A DNA stretch of 64,000 nucleotides from Parahaliea maris (GCF_008064665.1 NZ_VRZA01000004.1:124001-188000); one strand, 5' to 3'; counted from the first letter of the stretch, positions 38,226 through 47,439 are shown. Program-made: numbers and translations. Notes: generated from the letters alone by a model not told the origin.

Positions 38226-39002
38226 TCAGCTGCGCGCGGGCCCTGCCGCCGCACCGATATAGCCCAGCATGGCCGCCCGGTACAGCGCCTGGGAACGTCC
38301 CGAGACCGCCAGTTTGCGGGCGGCGTTGGTGATGTGGAAGCGCACCGTCGGCAGGGAGATATCCATGATGATGGCGACCTCGGCGTCGGTTTTGCCCAAG
38401 GCTGCCCACTTCAGGCACTGGATCTCCCTGGGAGTCAGGCGGGGAGGGGCCTCCATGCGCGCCCGGGCACTGCAGTCGCGGTAACTGGCCAGGAAGGTGA
38501 GGGCCAGGGTCAGCAGTTCGCTGGCGTGCTCCTGAAAAATGGCGGTCACCGGCAACGACTTGTCCGGGCTGGCCCAGACAATGGAGCCAATAACGCCCCC
38601 CGGCAGATGGCAGGGCACCATGATCGCCGATTCCACGCCGAAACCGTCGAAGTCTTCCTGCTCATTCACCGCGTCCAGCGCGCCGTTGTGACGCCAGCTC
38701 CCGAGTTTCCCCTGGGTGAGGTAGAAGGGTTCGGCACAGACCCGGCAGGCCTGGATAATGGCCGCCCGCAGGGCAAAGCCCGGGTCTTCCCAGTAACGCA
38801 GGTCGGGATCGAGCCAGGGAAATACGGATTCGGCGAGGGGGCGCCCCTCGCGGTCGATCAGGGGGTGTGGGCTGGAGATATCGGCGCTGGCGGCGATATA
38901 GGGTAGCCCGATGCGTTTCCCGACTGCGGCGACTGCCTCGGCGAGATGCTGTACCTCGTCCTGCTCCTCCGCACGCTGTTCCGCTGTCGGTACTACCGCC
39001 AT
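38226..39002 (-). CDS. LuxR-family transcriptional regulator
   Basis: A 258-residue regulator. The N-terminal 180 residues form a GAF/autoinducer-binding-like domain (FGVESAIMVPCHLPGG). The C-terminal GerE helix-turn-helix runs from LTPREIQCLKWAALGKT to VRFHITNAARKL (about 190-250). No luxI-type synthase is near, so it is a LuxR solo; its signal is unknown. ATG 39002 has GAGGGGG nine bases upstream. It lies 158 bases downstream of a TBDR on the same strand and might control it. Confidence 0.85.
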   Translation of the reverse strand: MAVVPTAEQRAEEQDEVQHLAEAVAAVGKRIGLPYIAASADISSPHPLIDREGRPLAESVFPWLDPDLRYWEDPGFALRAAIIQACRVCAEPFYLTQGKLGSWRHNGALDAVNEQEDFDGFGVESAIMVPCHLPGGVIGSIVWASPDKSLPVTAIFQEHASELLTLALTFLASYRDCSARARMEAPPRLTPREIQCLKWAALGKTDAEVAIIMDISLPTVRFHITNAARKLAVSGRSQALYRAAMLGYIGAAAGPARS

Positions 39003-39160
39003 CACAGGTTTCCCCCTCTTGTTATCGCGCTCAAGAGTGCCCCGAGTCGCGCATGAGTGCAACACCGGGTTGGGGGACGCGGTGGAATGGCGGGGAATGC
39101 CGCTGCCCGCAGCCTGCCGCAGGGGCAGGATGCGGGCTCTTGAGGTGCCGGAACCGGCCA

Positions 39161-41632
39161 TCAGAAGCGGTAGGTGAAGCTGGCGCCGTAGGTCATGCTC
39201 TGGCCCGGGAAGCGCACCGCGGTGTTGGCGTTGGTGGCAACCGCCTTCCAGTAGTACTCGTCGGTGAGGTTCTTGCCCCAGAGGCTGACGTTCCAGGTCT
39301 CATTCAGCGAGTAGATGGACGCTGTGGCGTTGAACAGGCTGTAGCTGTCGATCTTGTGATCGTCATCATTGGCCAGGTTGCCGTAGCTTTCATCCTGGTA
39401 GCGTCCGTTCAGGGCTATGGACATACCCAACCCATCCGTAATCGGTCGATCGTAGATCAGCGTCAGGCTGCCGGCAACCTCCGGACTGTAGAGGAAGGAC
39501 TTGCCGTCGAAGTCGGCGGGCTGGCCGCCGGCGTCGATGCCGGTGTAGCCCTTGACCTCGGTGTTCAGCAGGGTACCACCGAAGATCGCGGTCAGGTTGT
39601 TGGTGACGGCAAAGGTCACTTCGGCGTCCAGACCGTAGGCCTCGGAGTCGGGCACGTTGTTGATGCGTGACAGGGCGGTGTAGATCGGGTCGGAGAAGTA
39701 CACGCTCAGCTGCTTGTCAGTGTAATCGTAGAAGAAGGCCGACGCGTTGAACTGCATGCGCTGGTTGAGCAGGGTCGCCTTCATGCCCACCTCGTAGGCC
39801 AGCAGCTCTTCCTGGGTGGCCGGGGCGTTCTGGGTGGAGATGTTGGCTGCGTTCACCGGGGTCACACCGGCCTTGGTGCCCTGGGATACCGAGGCGTAGT
39901 ACAGGGTGTCCACTGTCGGGGTCCAGTTGGCAACCACGCGCCAGGACACGTTGTCTTCATCCAGTTTCGATTCCACCAGGCCGAAGCTCAGGGTTTCCGG
40001 GTTGAAGGTGTTGCACTCGTTGGCGCTGATCTCGTCGACGAAGGCGCCGTAGGTCTGGAAGAACAGGGCGCGGTTGGTGACGTTGACGTTGGGCAGCATG
40101 CTGCCGTTGAAGTCGCTGGAGCAGCCGCCGTAATCCTGCTCGTCTTCACTGTAGCGAATACCGGTAGTCAGGGTCAGGGTGTCGCCCAGTTCCCAGTCCA
40201 CGCTGCCGAATACGCTCTTGGTGGTGGTGTCGATGTCCGCCGAGTCACGATAGGTACGGAAGGCCTGCAGGGCGTCGGTCAGGGTATAGCCGCCCGAGTT
40301 GAAAGGAGTCTCCAGCAGGGTGGTCGTGAAGAAGCGAATCATGGGCACGTTGGCGTTCTCGCCCAGCAGGGTGCGGTTGGAGTCGAGAATTTCGTCCTCC
40401 GCGTAATAGGCGCCCACCAGCCAGCGGGTGTTCTCGGTGCTGCCCTCCAGGCGCAGTTCCTGGGAGAAGCTCTCGATGGTGCCGTAGGCGTCCTGCACCA
40501 GGATTTCGAAGGGTGCGCCGCTCCAGTCGGACAGGGCCTGGCGCTCGAAGTCCTGGTAGCCGGTGAGGGCGACTATGCGCATGTCGTCGTTCAGTTCCCA
40601 GTCGATGTTGAGCTTGTAGGCGTCCAGGGAGGCGTCGTTGTCCAGGTCGCCGGCCAGGCCGGCGCCAATACCGATGTCGGCACCGCGCTGGGCAGCGCTG
40701 ACCCAGTTGGCGTCCTCGGCATTTCTGGGCTGGTTGTTGGCGATGTAGTCCGCCAGGCCCGGGGCGTTGAACAGGCTTGGCGTACCGCCGCCGCCCGGGG
40801 TGGTCGCGGGGGTAAAGCCGATGGCCTGGGCGGCCAGGGTGTCGGATGTGTCGCGCCAGCCATTGTAGGAAAAGTCGATGCTCAGGGTGTCGGTGGGCTG
40901 GAAAGCCACTGCCGCGCGAACCCCGGTGCGGTGCACCTCGCCGAGGGTCTCGTTGCTGTCGATGGCTTCCTGCCAGCCTTCGCCGCTATCCTCATTGCGA
41001 ATCGACAGCCGCGCCTGCAGGCCGTCGAACAGGGAGCCAGAGATCATCGCTTCCTGGTTGAAGGTGTCGTAGTTGCCGACTTCGGCGCTCACCATGGCCT
41101 CGAATTCTTCGGTGGGCTTGTTGGTGACGAGGTTGATCAGGCCCGCGGTGGTGTTGCGGCCGAACAGGGTACCCTGGGGGCCCTTCAGCACTTCCACCCG
41201 GGCCATGTCGAACATGGGGCCGGCGTTGAGGATGGGGTAGGGGTAGGCCACCTCATCCACATAGGTGCCGACCGTGGAGGTCGCCGACATGTTGATGGTG
41301 TTGAAGCCCACGCCGCGCAGTGTGTAGGTGGGCACACCCTGGTAGCTCTGGGCGACCGTGAAGCTCGGTACCACCGCGGTCAGGTCGTCGACATCGTCCA
41401 GGCGCAGCTGTTCCAGTCGCTCCCCCTGGTAGGCCTGGATGTCCATGCCGACATCGTTGACGGACTGTTCATAGCGCTGGGCGGTGACGATCACCGTCTC
41501 CAGCGGCAGGACTTCGTCGCTGCCCTGGGCCTGGACTGCGGTACTGCCCAGTGGCAGGGCCAGCAGGGCCACAGCGCGGGCCAGGATGCGTTGGTGACCA
41601 GGAAAGCGTTTACCGGGAATGTTTGCGTTCAC
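39161..41632 (-). CDS. TonB-dependent receptor (third)
   Basis: An 823-residue receptor. The GTG start at 41632 is supported by AGAGGT six bases upstream. A signal peptide (ALLALPLGSTAVQA) is followed by a TonB box (LETVIVTAQR), plug with ARVEVLKGPQGTLFGRN, and barrel ending in YGASFTYRF. It belongs to the FecA/iron-complex-like group by pattern but is clearly distinct from the tandem pair at 8-13.5 kb. Upstream and divergent lies a secreted M20 peptidase. Ligand unknown. Confidence 0.9.
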   Translation of the reverse strand: MNANIPGKRFPGHQRILARAVALLALPLGSTAVQAQGSDEVLPLETVIVTAQRYEQSVNDVGMDIQAYQGERLEQLRLDDVDDLTAVVPSFTVAQSYQGVPTYTLRGVGFNTINMSATSTVGTYVDEVAYPYPILNAGPMFDMARVEVLKGPQGTLFGRNTTAGLINLVTNKPTEEFEAMVSAEVGNYDTFNQEAMISGSLFDGLQARLSIRNEDSGEGWQEAIDSNETLGEVHRTGVRAAVAFQPTDTLSIDFSYNGWRDTSDTLAAQAIGFTPATTPGGGGTPSLFNAPGLADYIANNQPRNAEDANWVSAAQRGADIGIGAGLAGDLDNDASLDAYKLNIDWELNDDMRIVALTGYQDFERQALSDWSGAPFEILVQDAYGTIESFSQELRLEGSTENTRWLVGAYYAEDEILDSNRTLLGENANVPMIRFFTTTLLETPFNSGGYTLTDALQAFRTYRDSADIDTTTKSVFGSVDWELGDTLTLTTGIRYSEDEQDYGGCSSDFNGSMLPNVNVTNRALFFQTYGAFVDEISANECNTFNPETLSFGLVESKLDEDNVSWRVVANWTPTVDTLYYASVSQGTKAGVTPVNAANISTQNAPATQEELLAYEVGMKATLLNQRMQFNASAFFYDYTDKQLSVYFSDPIYTALSRINNVPDSEAYGLDAEVTFAVTNNLTAIFGGTLLNTEVKGYTGIDAGGQPADFDGKSFLYSPEVAGSLTLIYDRPITDGLGMSIALNGRYQDESYGNLANDDDHKIDSYSLFNATASIYSLNETWNVSLWGKNLTDEYYWKAVATNANTAVRFPGQSMTYGASFTYRF

Positions 41633-41901
41633 GTTGGGACCTCTCAGTTATATGTTCTTATCGCCGCCTAAGGTCCGTCAGCGGGGGTTTTCGAGCAAGC
41701 TGTTGAATGTGATAGGGCGCCTAACTCACTGTAAACATTATGAAAAATTGAGGATTTGCAGCTGTTCCCAGGCGTGCTCAGGGCGGCCTCGACAGGGGCG
41801 GGCAAGTTGGCCCTCGCGCCCCGCGCCGTGGTCTCTGGCGTGAGCTGCGTGCTAAGGTCTCGGACCACATACCTTCACCTGGTTACTACGGAGATTCGCC
41901 T

Positions 41902-43194
41902 GTGTTGCGCCGATGTTTACTTATGCTTTGCCTTACCCTTCCCGCCAGTGTGCCGGTCCTTGCCCTCGACCCGGTGGAAACCTCCGTCGCAGAAGCGGTC
42001 GACGGCGCCACGGCGCGCTACACCGAGGTGCTGGAGCGGGCGGTCAACATCAATTCGGGCAGCATGAATTTTCCCGGTGTGCGGAAGGTCGGTGACCTGT
42101 TTGCGGAGGAGTTTGAGGCACTGGGCTTCACCACCGAGTGGGTTGACGGCGCGGCCTTCAACCGCGCCGGCCACCTGGTGGCGCGTCGCGGTACCCGGGG
42201 CCCCAAAGTCCTGTTGATCGGTCACCTGGATACGGTATTCGCCAGTGATAGCCCGTTCCAGCGTTTCGAAGTGGTGGACGAACACCATACCGCGGGGCCG
42301 GGTATCGCCGACATGAAGGGCGGCAATGTGGTGATGTTGCTGGCGCTGTCGGCCCTGGCGGAGGCGGGGTTGCTCGACGACCTGCAGTTGACGGCGGTAC
42401 TCACTGGCGACGAGGAACTCCGCGGTCGGCCGCTGGATGTCGCCAATGCCGCCCTGGTGGACGCCGCCCGCTGGGCGGATGTCGCCCTAGGTTTCGAAAA
42501 CGGCGATAACGACCCGCACACCGTGGCCACCGCGCGTCGTGGCTCCACCAGCTGGCGCCTCGAGGTGACGGGCAAACCGGCTCACTCCTCCCAGGTGTTC
42601 CGTGAAGACATCGGTGACGGCGCGGCCTTCGAGCTGGCGCGTATCCTCACCGCCTGGCGCGAGGCCCTCCGGGCCGAGGAAAACCTCACCTTCAATCCCG
42701 GCGTGCTGGTGGCGGGCACCGATGTCAGCCTGGATGCCACCAGCGGCCGCGGTGATGTGTTTGGCAAGAGTAATGTGATTGCCCGCAGTGCGCTGGTAAA
42801 CGGTGGCATCCGGGCGGTGTCGCCGGAACAACTGCGCCGCGCGCAGGAGGTAATGCACAAGGTGGCCGCCGACAACAGCCCTCACTCCAGTGCCGTGCTC
42901 ACCTTCAGCGAGGGTTACCCGCCGATGCCGTCCACCGAGGGCAACCGGCAGTTGCTGGCGCTGTACAGTACGGTGAGTGAAGAGCTGGGCTATGGGCCCG
43001 TTACGCCGGTCGATCCGCGCCGGGCCGGCGCGGCGGATATCTCCTTTGCCGCGGGCTACGTGGAGCAGGCGATCGATGGCCTTGGCTTGCTGGGAAGCGG
43101 TGGTCACACCGTGGACGAGATGGCCGACATGCGCCTGCTGCCGCAGCAGGCCAAGCGAGCTGCTATCCTGCTGAGGCGCCTGGCGCAGCAGTAA
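41902..43194 (+). CDS. Secreted M20 family metallopeptidase
   Basis: A 430-residue zinc peptidase with an N-terminal signal peptide (about 1-21). Metal and catalytic residues are His108-x-Asp110 (GHLDTV), Asp137 (ADMKGG), Glu171 and Glu172 (GDEE), and a C-terminal His in GSGGHTVDEM. A dimerisation domain lies at about 205-320. Family members are carboxypeptidases or aminoacylases. GTG 41902 has GGAG eight bases before. A GST-like gene follows after 24 bases, suggesting co-transcription. Export to the periplasm suggests processing of imported peptides or acyl-amino acids (inference). Confidence 0.88.
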   Translation: MLRRCLLMLCLTLPASVPVLALDPVETSVAEAVDGATARYTEVLERAVNINSGSMNFPGVRKVGDLFAEEFEALGFTTEWVDGAAFNRAGHLVARRGTRGPKVLLIGHLDTVFASDSPFQRFEVVDEHHTAGPGIADMKGGNVVMLLALSALAEAGLLDDLQLTAVLTGDEELRGRPLDVANAALVDAARWADVALGFENGDNDPHTVATARRGSTSWRLEVTGKPAHSSQVFREDIGDGAAFELARILTAWREALRAEENLTFNPGVLVAGTDVSLDATSGRGDVFGKSNVIARSALVNGGIRAVSPEQLRRAQEVMHKVAADNSPHSSAVLTFSEGYPPMPSTEGNRQLLALYSTVSEELGYGPVTPVDPRRAGAADISFAAGYVEQAIDGLGLLGSGGHTVDEMADMRLLPQQAKRAAILLRRLAQQ

Positions 43195-43218
43195 ATTCGA
43201 CGGACGGAGCAAATAATA

Positions 43219-44334
43219 ATGACATCCGAACCCACACCGGCCTACACGCTCTACGGTGGTGAGCTGTCGCTGTATACCGGCAAGGCGCGTTGTTACCTGC
43301 GCTACAAGGGGCTGGACTATCGGGAGCTGCCCGCCACCCGGGAGGTGCACAAGGAACTTATCCTGCCGCGTGTGGGTGCGGCGATTGTGCCGGTGCTGGT
43401 CACGGATAACGACGAGGTGGTCCAGGACACCACCGACATCATCGATTTTCTCGAGGCCCGGCATCCCAATCCCCCCGTGTATCCGGCGGGCTCCCTGCAG
43501 AAGCTGGTGGCGCTGATGCTCGAGTTCTACGGCGACGAGTGGCTGGTGATGCCGGCCATGCACTATCGCTGGAGTGTGATCGACCAGCAATACTCCTTCA
43601 TCATGCGTGAGTTCGGCGCCATGAGTGCCCCCGACGCCAGTGAGGAAGAACAAGTGCATCTCGGGGAAAAACTCTGTGCGCCGTTCCGCGGCTCGATTCC
43701 TGCCCTGGGGGTGACGGAGGAAACCATCCCCGGTATCGAAAAGTCCTATCGCGAACTGCTGGGTGAGCTCGATGCCCACTTCGCCCAGTACGACTTCCTG
43801 CTCGGCAGCCGCCCGTCGATAGGCGACTTCGGCCTGATCGGGCCGCTGTATGCCCACCTGGGTCGGGACCCGGTACCCCGCGAGTTGATGGAGCGGACCG
43901 CCCCCAATGTCTATCGCTGGGTCCAGCGGATGAACAACCCGCAACCCTGTAGCGGCGAATTCCTGGCCGACGACCGCGTGCCCGACACCCTGATGCCGGT
44001 GCTGGAGAGAATGTGTCACGAACACTTGCCCGATGCGGTGGACGTGGTCGCTCACAACGCCGGGTGGCTGGAACAGAACCCGGGCGGGAGCCTGCCCCGG
44101 GTGCTCGGTTTTCACCCCTTCACGACCGGCGGAGTGCAGGGCACCCGCTACATCCACAGCTACAGCCAGTGGATGTTCCAGCGCTGCCTGGATCACTACG
44201 CCAGCCTGGAAGGCGAGGACCGCTACCGGGCAGACACCCTGCTGGGCAGTATCGGCGGGCTACAGGCCATGCGCACCCCGGTTGCCCGGCGTGTGCGCCG
44301 GCAGCCGGGCCAGCTCGAGCTGGTCGAGGCCTGA
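43219..44334 (+). CDS. Glutathione S-transferase-like protein, extended
   Basis: A 371-residue protein, longer than the usual 200-230. The N-terminal thioredoxin-fold domain (about 10-85) has the cis-Pro VPVL and the DTTDIIDFLE helix; an all-helical C-terminal domain follows, including LGSRPSIGDFGLIGPLYAHLGRD (excerpt about residues 194-216). About 120 extra residues follow, containing GVQGTRYIHSYSQWMFQ. No clear catalytic Ser/Cys/Tyr can be named. ATG 43219 has GGAG about 9 bases before. It probably shares a transcript with the M20 peptidase. Confidence 0.75.
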   Translation: MTSEPTPAYTLYGGELSLYTGKARCYLRYKGLDYRELPATREVHKELILPRVGAAIVPVLVTDNDEVVQDTTDIIDFLEARHPNPPVYPAGSLQKLVALMLEFYGDEWLVMPAMHYRWSVIDQQYSFIMREFGAMSAPDASEEEQVHLGEKLCAPFRGSIPALGVTEETIPGIEKSYRELLGELDAHFAQYDFLLGSRPSIGDFGLIGPLYAHLGRDPVPRELMERTAPNVYRWVQRMNNPQPCSGEFLADDRVPDTLMPVLERMCHEHLPDAVDVVAHNAGWLEQNPGGSLPRVLGFHPFTTGGVQGTRYIHSYSQWMFQRCLDHYASLEGEDRYRADTLLGSIGGLQAMRTPVARRVRRQPGQLELVEA

Positions 44335-44344
44335 CCGACTGGCC

Positions 44345-45157
44345 TCAGGCCTGGCCGGCGGGGGCCGTCTCGGCGAACAGTACCGGCACCGCCGATTCCG
44401 GGCTGCCGATTCCGCGTATCAGGTGCAGGCTGCCGCTGAAGTCCTCCACCAGGGCAGTGCAGTTCTCCACCCAGTCGCCGTCATTGCAGTAGAGGACACC
44501 CTCGTACTGCTTGATTACAGGGTGGTGGAGGTGGCCGCAGATGATCCCGTCCAGCCCTTTCTGGCGTGTCATCAGGACTGCTGCGTCCTGGTAGGCATTG
44601 ATGGCCTGCTCGGCCTGGGCGATGTGGCCTTTTACCCACTTCGCCAGTGACCAGTAGGGTTTTCCCATCAATTCACGACCGCGATTCACCCAGCGGTTCA
44701 CCCACATCAGGAAGTCGTAGGCGATATCACCGATGGCGCGGTTGAGACGGCTGTAACGCACTGCGTAGTCCAGCTCGTCGCCGTGAATGACCAGGAAGCG
44801 CCGTCCGTCCGCAGTCTCGTGGATGGCCTGCTCACGCAGGTGCACATTGCCGAACTCCGCCCCGCAGAACTCGCGGAAGTTCTGGTCGTGGTTGCCCGGT
44901 ATGTAGATGACTTCCACCTGTTTGCGCGACAGTTTCAGCAGCTTGCGCAGGACCTGGTTGTGGGCCTCGGGCCAGAATACCCGGCGGTGCATGGCCCACA
45001 CGTCGACGATATCGCCAACCAGGTACAGCCGTTCGCACTTGACGCGATCCAGCAGCGCCAGCAGGTAGTCGGCCTTGCAGTGAATGCTGCCCAGATGAAC
45101 GTCGGAAATCCACAGTGTCCTGCAGTGAATCTTGCCGTCCGCGTTGAATGCCTCCAT
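44345..45157 (-). CDS. PlcP/LpxH-like metallophosphoesterase
   Basis: A 270-residue calcineurin-like phosphoesterase. Metal motifs are SDVHLGS, GDIVDVW, GNHDQNF, HGDELD and GHLHHP. The architecture (HETADGRRFLVIHGDELD, DWVENCTALVE) follows the PlcP group, which cleaves phospholipid head groups during phosphate starvation in Sinorhizobium and marine bacteria; database names often read UDP-2,3-diacylglucosamine diphosphatase. Placement 21 bases after an OlsF-like gene, with a candidate Pho box before the operon, favours a PlcP role, but LpxH activity is not excluded. ATG 45157 has GGGAGGGG upstream. No membrane segment is obvious. Confidence 0.82.
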   Translation of the reverse strand: MEAFNADGKIHCRTLWISDVHLGSIHCKADYLLALLDRVKCERLYLVGDIVDVWAMHRRVFWPEAHNQVLRKLLKLSRKQVEVIYIPGNHDQNFREFCGAEFGNVHLREQAIHETADGRRFLVIHGDELDYAVRYSRLNRAIGDIAYDFLMWVNRWVNRGRELMGKPYWSLAKWVKGHIAQAEQAINAYQDAAVLMTRQKGLDGIICGHLHHPVIKQYEGVLYCNDGDWVENCTALVEDFSGSLHLIRGIGSPESAVPVLFAETAPAGQA

Positions 45158-45178
45158 CGATTTTCCCCTCCCCGTGGG

Positions 45179-46915
45179 TCAAGTGGCGCTGACGTCCCCC
45201 GTGCCAGTGCCCAGATAACGTTTGCGTTTGCGCTCGGTGAGCCGGGTCAGGTCCGCCAGCACAAAGCCGTCGACACAGTCACCAAAGTCGTGATCGATAT
45301 TGAAGGCGGTAAAGACCACGCCGTCGGGCTCGAGAGCCCCGGCGTAGTGCTTGTACAGCACCGGAATGGGCATCCCCTGCTCGGCGAGCGTGTCGCGCAG
45401 GGCCTTGAGGTCCTCTTCGCGGTCCAGCCCCGTGTACTCACTGGCCAGGCGGGCCTGCAGTTCGGGCTGGATGGTAAAGGGGGTGCGCGGCGTCACTTCC
45501 AGTGGCATGGACTGGTAGTGGCTGCTGAAGAACCAGGCGATGCGCGCAATGGCCTCGGTACCGTAGAGGCGGCTGATCGAGGCCGGGCCAAACAGGTAGC
45601 GGAACTCCGGATTGCGGCACAGGAAGGCGCCGATACCCTGCCACAAATAGTCCAGGCTGTGCCGGGTCTGGTACTTGGGCTGGACAAAGCTGCGGCCCAG
45701 TTCCAGGCCCTGCTCGAGGTAGGGCTGCATACCGGGGCCGAACTCGAACAGGGTATGGGTATAGAGGGCGTCCTTGCCGCCCCGGGCCAGCAATGCCCGG
45801 GCGTCGCCGAGACGATAGGCGCCGGCGATTTCCATGTCGGTGGCATCCCACAGTACCAGGTGCCGGTAGTCGCGATCGAAGCGGTCGACGTCCCGCGGCA
45901 GGCCGGTGCCCTCGCCGACACTGCGGAACGTCAGCTCGCGCAGACGGCCCAGTTCGCGCATGACGCAGGGCGCATCGTCCATGCGGCAGAGATACATCTG
46001 CTTGCCGTCGGCGGTGCTGCCGAGGTGTTCTGCCTGTTCCAGTTCCCGTTTGACCAGCAGCGGGTTTTCCGGGGCTGCCACGGTTTCGATGGAGCGGAAG
46101 ATCGGGCGTCGGTCGCGGGCGATGCGATAGACGTGCTTGCGGAACATCTTCGCAATCTTTTGCGCGGAGAGGTCCAGCGACGCGTAGTTGTCATAGGGAA
46201 TCGGCTTGCCGACCCTGGCCTCTACCGCGTTGTGGCTCTGCTTGAACATTTCCCGTACCAGCCACAGGGTGGAGAGCGGGCGGGCCAGGAAGGACAGGCT
46301 GTAGAAGAACAGCGAGTTACGGCCTGCCACGAACACCGGCAGCACCGGCGACCGGGTGGCGCTGGCGATCTTGACGAAGCCGCTCTGCCACTCGCCGTCT
46401 TTCACGCCCTTGGCGCCGAAGCGCGAGACTTCCCCGGCGGGGAAGATGATCAGGGCGCCGTCCTGCTCGAGGTGCTCGCGGATCGCCCGCAGGTTCTGGC
46501 GCGCGGTATTGCCGCCCATATTGTTTACCGGCAGCAGTACCGGGTGCAGTGGCTCGATGGCGGTGAGCAGGTCGTTGGCCACCACCTTCACGTCCGGGCG
46601 TACCTGTCGCACCAGGTTCAGCAGCGCCAGCCCGTCGAGTGAACCAATCGGGTGGTTGGCCGCAATCACTACGCGTCCACTGGTCGGGATGCGCACCCGT
46701 TCGTTGTCCCGCAGCTTCAGGGTGAAGTCGAAGTAACCCAGCGTCGCATCGACAAAGTCGAACCCCCTCAGGTGGGGGTAGTCGCGGCCGAACTGTTCGA
46801 AGCGGGACTGGTAGAACAGGAAGCCCAGGAAACGTGACAGGGTCCGGGCACTGCGCGCGTGGCGCTGAAAGAAGGAGGGGTAGCGGGTTTCCAGTACATT
46901 CTGGATATTGAGCAT
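45179..46915 (-). CDS. olsF: Bifunctional acyltransferase, OlsF-like ornithine lipid synthase
   Basis: A 578-residue two-domain protein. The N-terminal half is a PlsC/OlsA-like O-acyltransferase: NHPIGSLDG at 87-95 (His88 and Asp94, spacing H-x5-D as in OlsF-type enzymes) and FPAGEVSR near 158. The C-terminal half (about 290-570) is an OlsB/hemolysin-like N-acyltransferase of the GNAT superfamily (GRSFVQPKYQ, LFGPASIS). Such fusions make phosphorus-free ornithine lipids by N- then O-acylating ornithine. ATG 46915 has GAGGGAG 4-5 bases before. It lies 9 bases after a 64-residue gene and before the PlcP-like gene, in one operon. Confidence 0.85.
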   Translation of the reverse strand: MLNIQNVLETRYPSFFQRHARSARTLSRFLGFLFYQSRFEQFGRDYPHLRGFDFVDATLGYFDFTLKLRDNERVRIPTSGRVVIAANHPIGSLDGLALLNLVRQVRPDVKVVANDLLTAIEPLHPVLLPVNNMGGNTARQNLRAIREHLEQDGALIIFPAGEVSRFGAKGVKDGEWQSGFVKIASATRSPVLPVFVAGRNSLFFYSLSFLARPLSTLWLVREMFKQSHNAVEARVGKPIPYDNYASLDLSAQKIAKMFRKHVYRIARDRRPIFRSIETVAAPENPLLVKRELEQAEHLGSTADGKQMYLCRMDDAPCVMRELGRLRELTFRSVGEGTGLPRDVDRFDRDYRHLVLWDATDMEIAGAYRLGDARALLARGGKDALYTHTLFEFGPGMQPYLEQGLELGRSFVQPKYQTRHSLDYLWQGIGAFLCRNPEFRYLFGPASISRLYGTEAIARIAWFFSSHYQSMPLEVTPRTPFTIQPELQARLASEYTGLDREEDLKALRDTLAEQGMPIPVLYKHYAGALEPDGVVFTAFNIDHDFGDCVDGFVLADLTRLTERKRKRYLGTGTGDVSAT

Positions 46916-46924
46916 AGGTCTCCC

Positions 46925-47119
46925 TCAGTCCAGCAACTGCTGGAAATCGTCCTGGCCGTGCCAGACCGAACCGCGCTCACCTGCCTGCCTGCGCGGGGGC
47001 GTGCGGTCCATGACGTCGATGCGGCCGCCCTTGTGCAGGAACTCTTCCACCTGCTGGCGGATCTGGTCCCGCATGCGTTGTTTCTCTCCCGGATTCACCT
47101 CTGGGTTGTTGCGTGCCAT
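46925..47119 (-). CDS. Small hypothetical protein with EFLxKGG motif
   Basis: A 64-residue charged protein (starts MARNNPEVNPGEKQRMRDQ). The segment QVEEFLHKGGRIDVMD recalls the C-terminal part of SutA/PA3496-like small proteins that touch RNA polymerase, but similarity is short and by memory. ATG 47119 is preceded by GAGGT about 7 bases away; the frame is open further upstream without conserved features. It is the first gene of the olsF operon (9-base gap), downstream of a candidate Pho box. Confidence 0.6.
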   Translation of the reverse strand: MARNNPEVNPGEKQRMRDQIRQQVEEFLHKGGRIDVMDRTPPRRQAGERGSVWHGQDDFQQLLD

Positions 47120-47190
47120 CCCCTTGACCTCGCTTGCCGTTGGTTTGGTGGCAGCATGGCGAGCGCCTGTTGCAGGAAAAAGACGATAAT

Positions 47191-47208
47191 TTGAACAATT
47201 TATGACAA
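47191..47208 (-). promoter_or_regulatory. Candidate PhoB box upstream of the olsF operon
   Basis: On the minus strand the 18 bases read TTGTCATAAATTGTTCAA, matching 13 of 18 positions of the E. coli Pho box consensus (CTGTCATAAATCTGTCAC). It lies 71 bases before the 64-aa gene. A good -10 at the ideal spacing is not evident; AATTAT lies 10 nt after the first half-site. Confidence 0.55.
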
Positions 47209-47293
47209 TGCTTTTGGTACTTTTACCGCTGTTATCGGCTGAATCGAGGCGGTTGTTGGACGAGCGTCTCAAGTTTTTGCCCGCCGCCGAAAA

Positions 47294-47327
47294 CTTTAAC
47301 AAAACTGTCATGTTGAGGGACTACGAT
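47294..47327 (+). promoter_or_regulatory. Candidate PhoB-dependent promoter of the TBDR-lipoprotein pair
   Basis: The box CTTTAACAAAACTGTCAT (47294-47311) matches 13 of 18 consensus positions. After exactly 10 bases comes TACGAT (47322-47327), a 4/6 match to TATAAT; this box-to-(-10) spacing is that of PhoB-activated promoters. Transcription would start near 47334, which excludes an ATG at 47326 as a start and leaves a 5' UTR of about 105 bases. Confidence 0.6.
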
Positions 47328-47439
47328 GCGCCCATCTGCACGGAGTTCCCTTGGCAGTGCGCTTTATTCCAGTGAGGCGCGCCCCCGGGGGAGCGTCGCG
47401 CATCCCGTTTTCCTTAACTGGGGGCTGAAGCGCAGCAAC

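Noticed and set aside
47326-47439. Receptor start at ATG 47326
   Set aside because: The ATG overlaps the -10 of the candidate Pho promoter, and the extra 38 residues precede a standard signal peptide starting at 47440.
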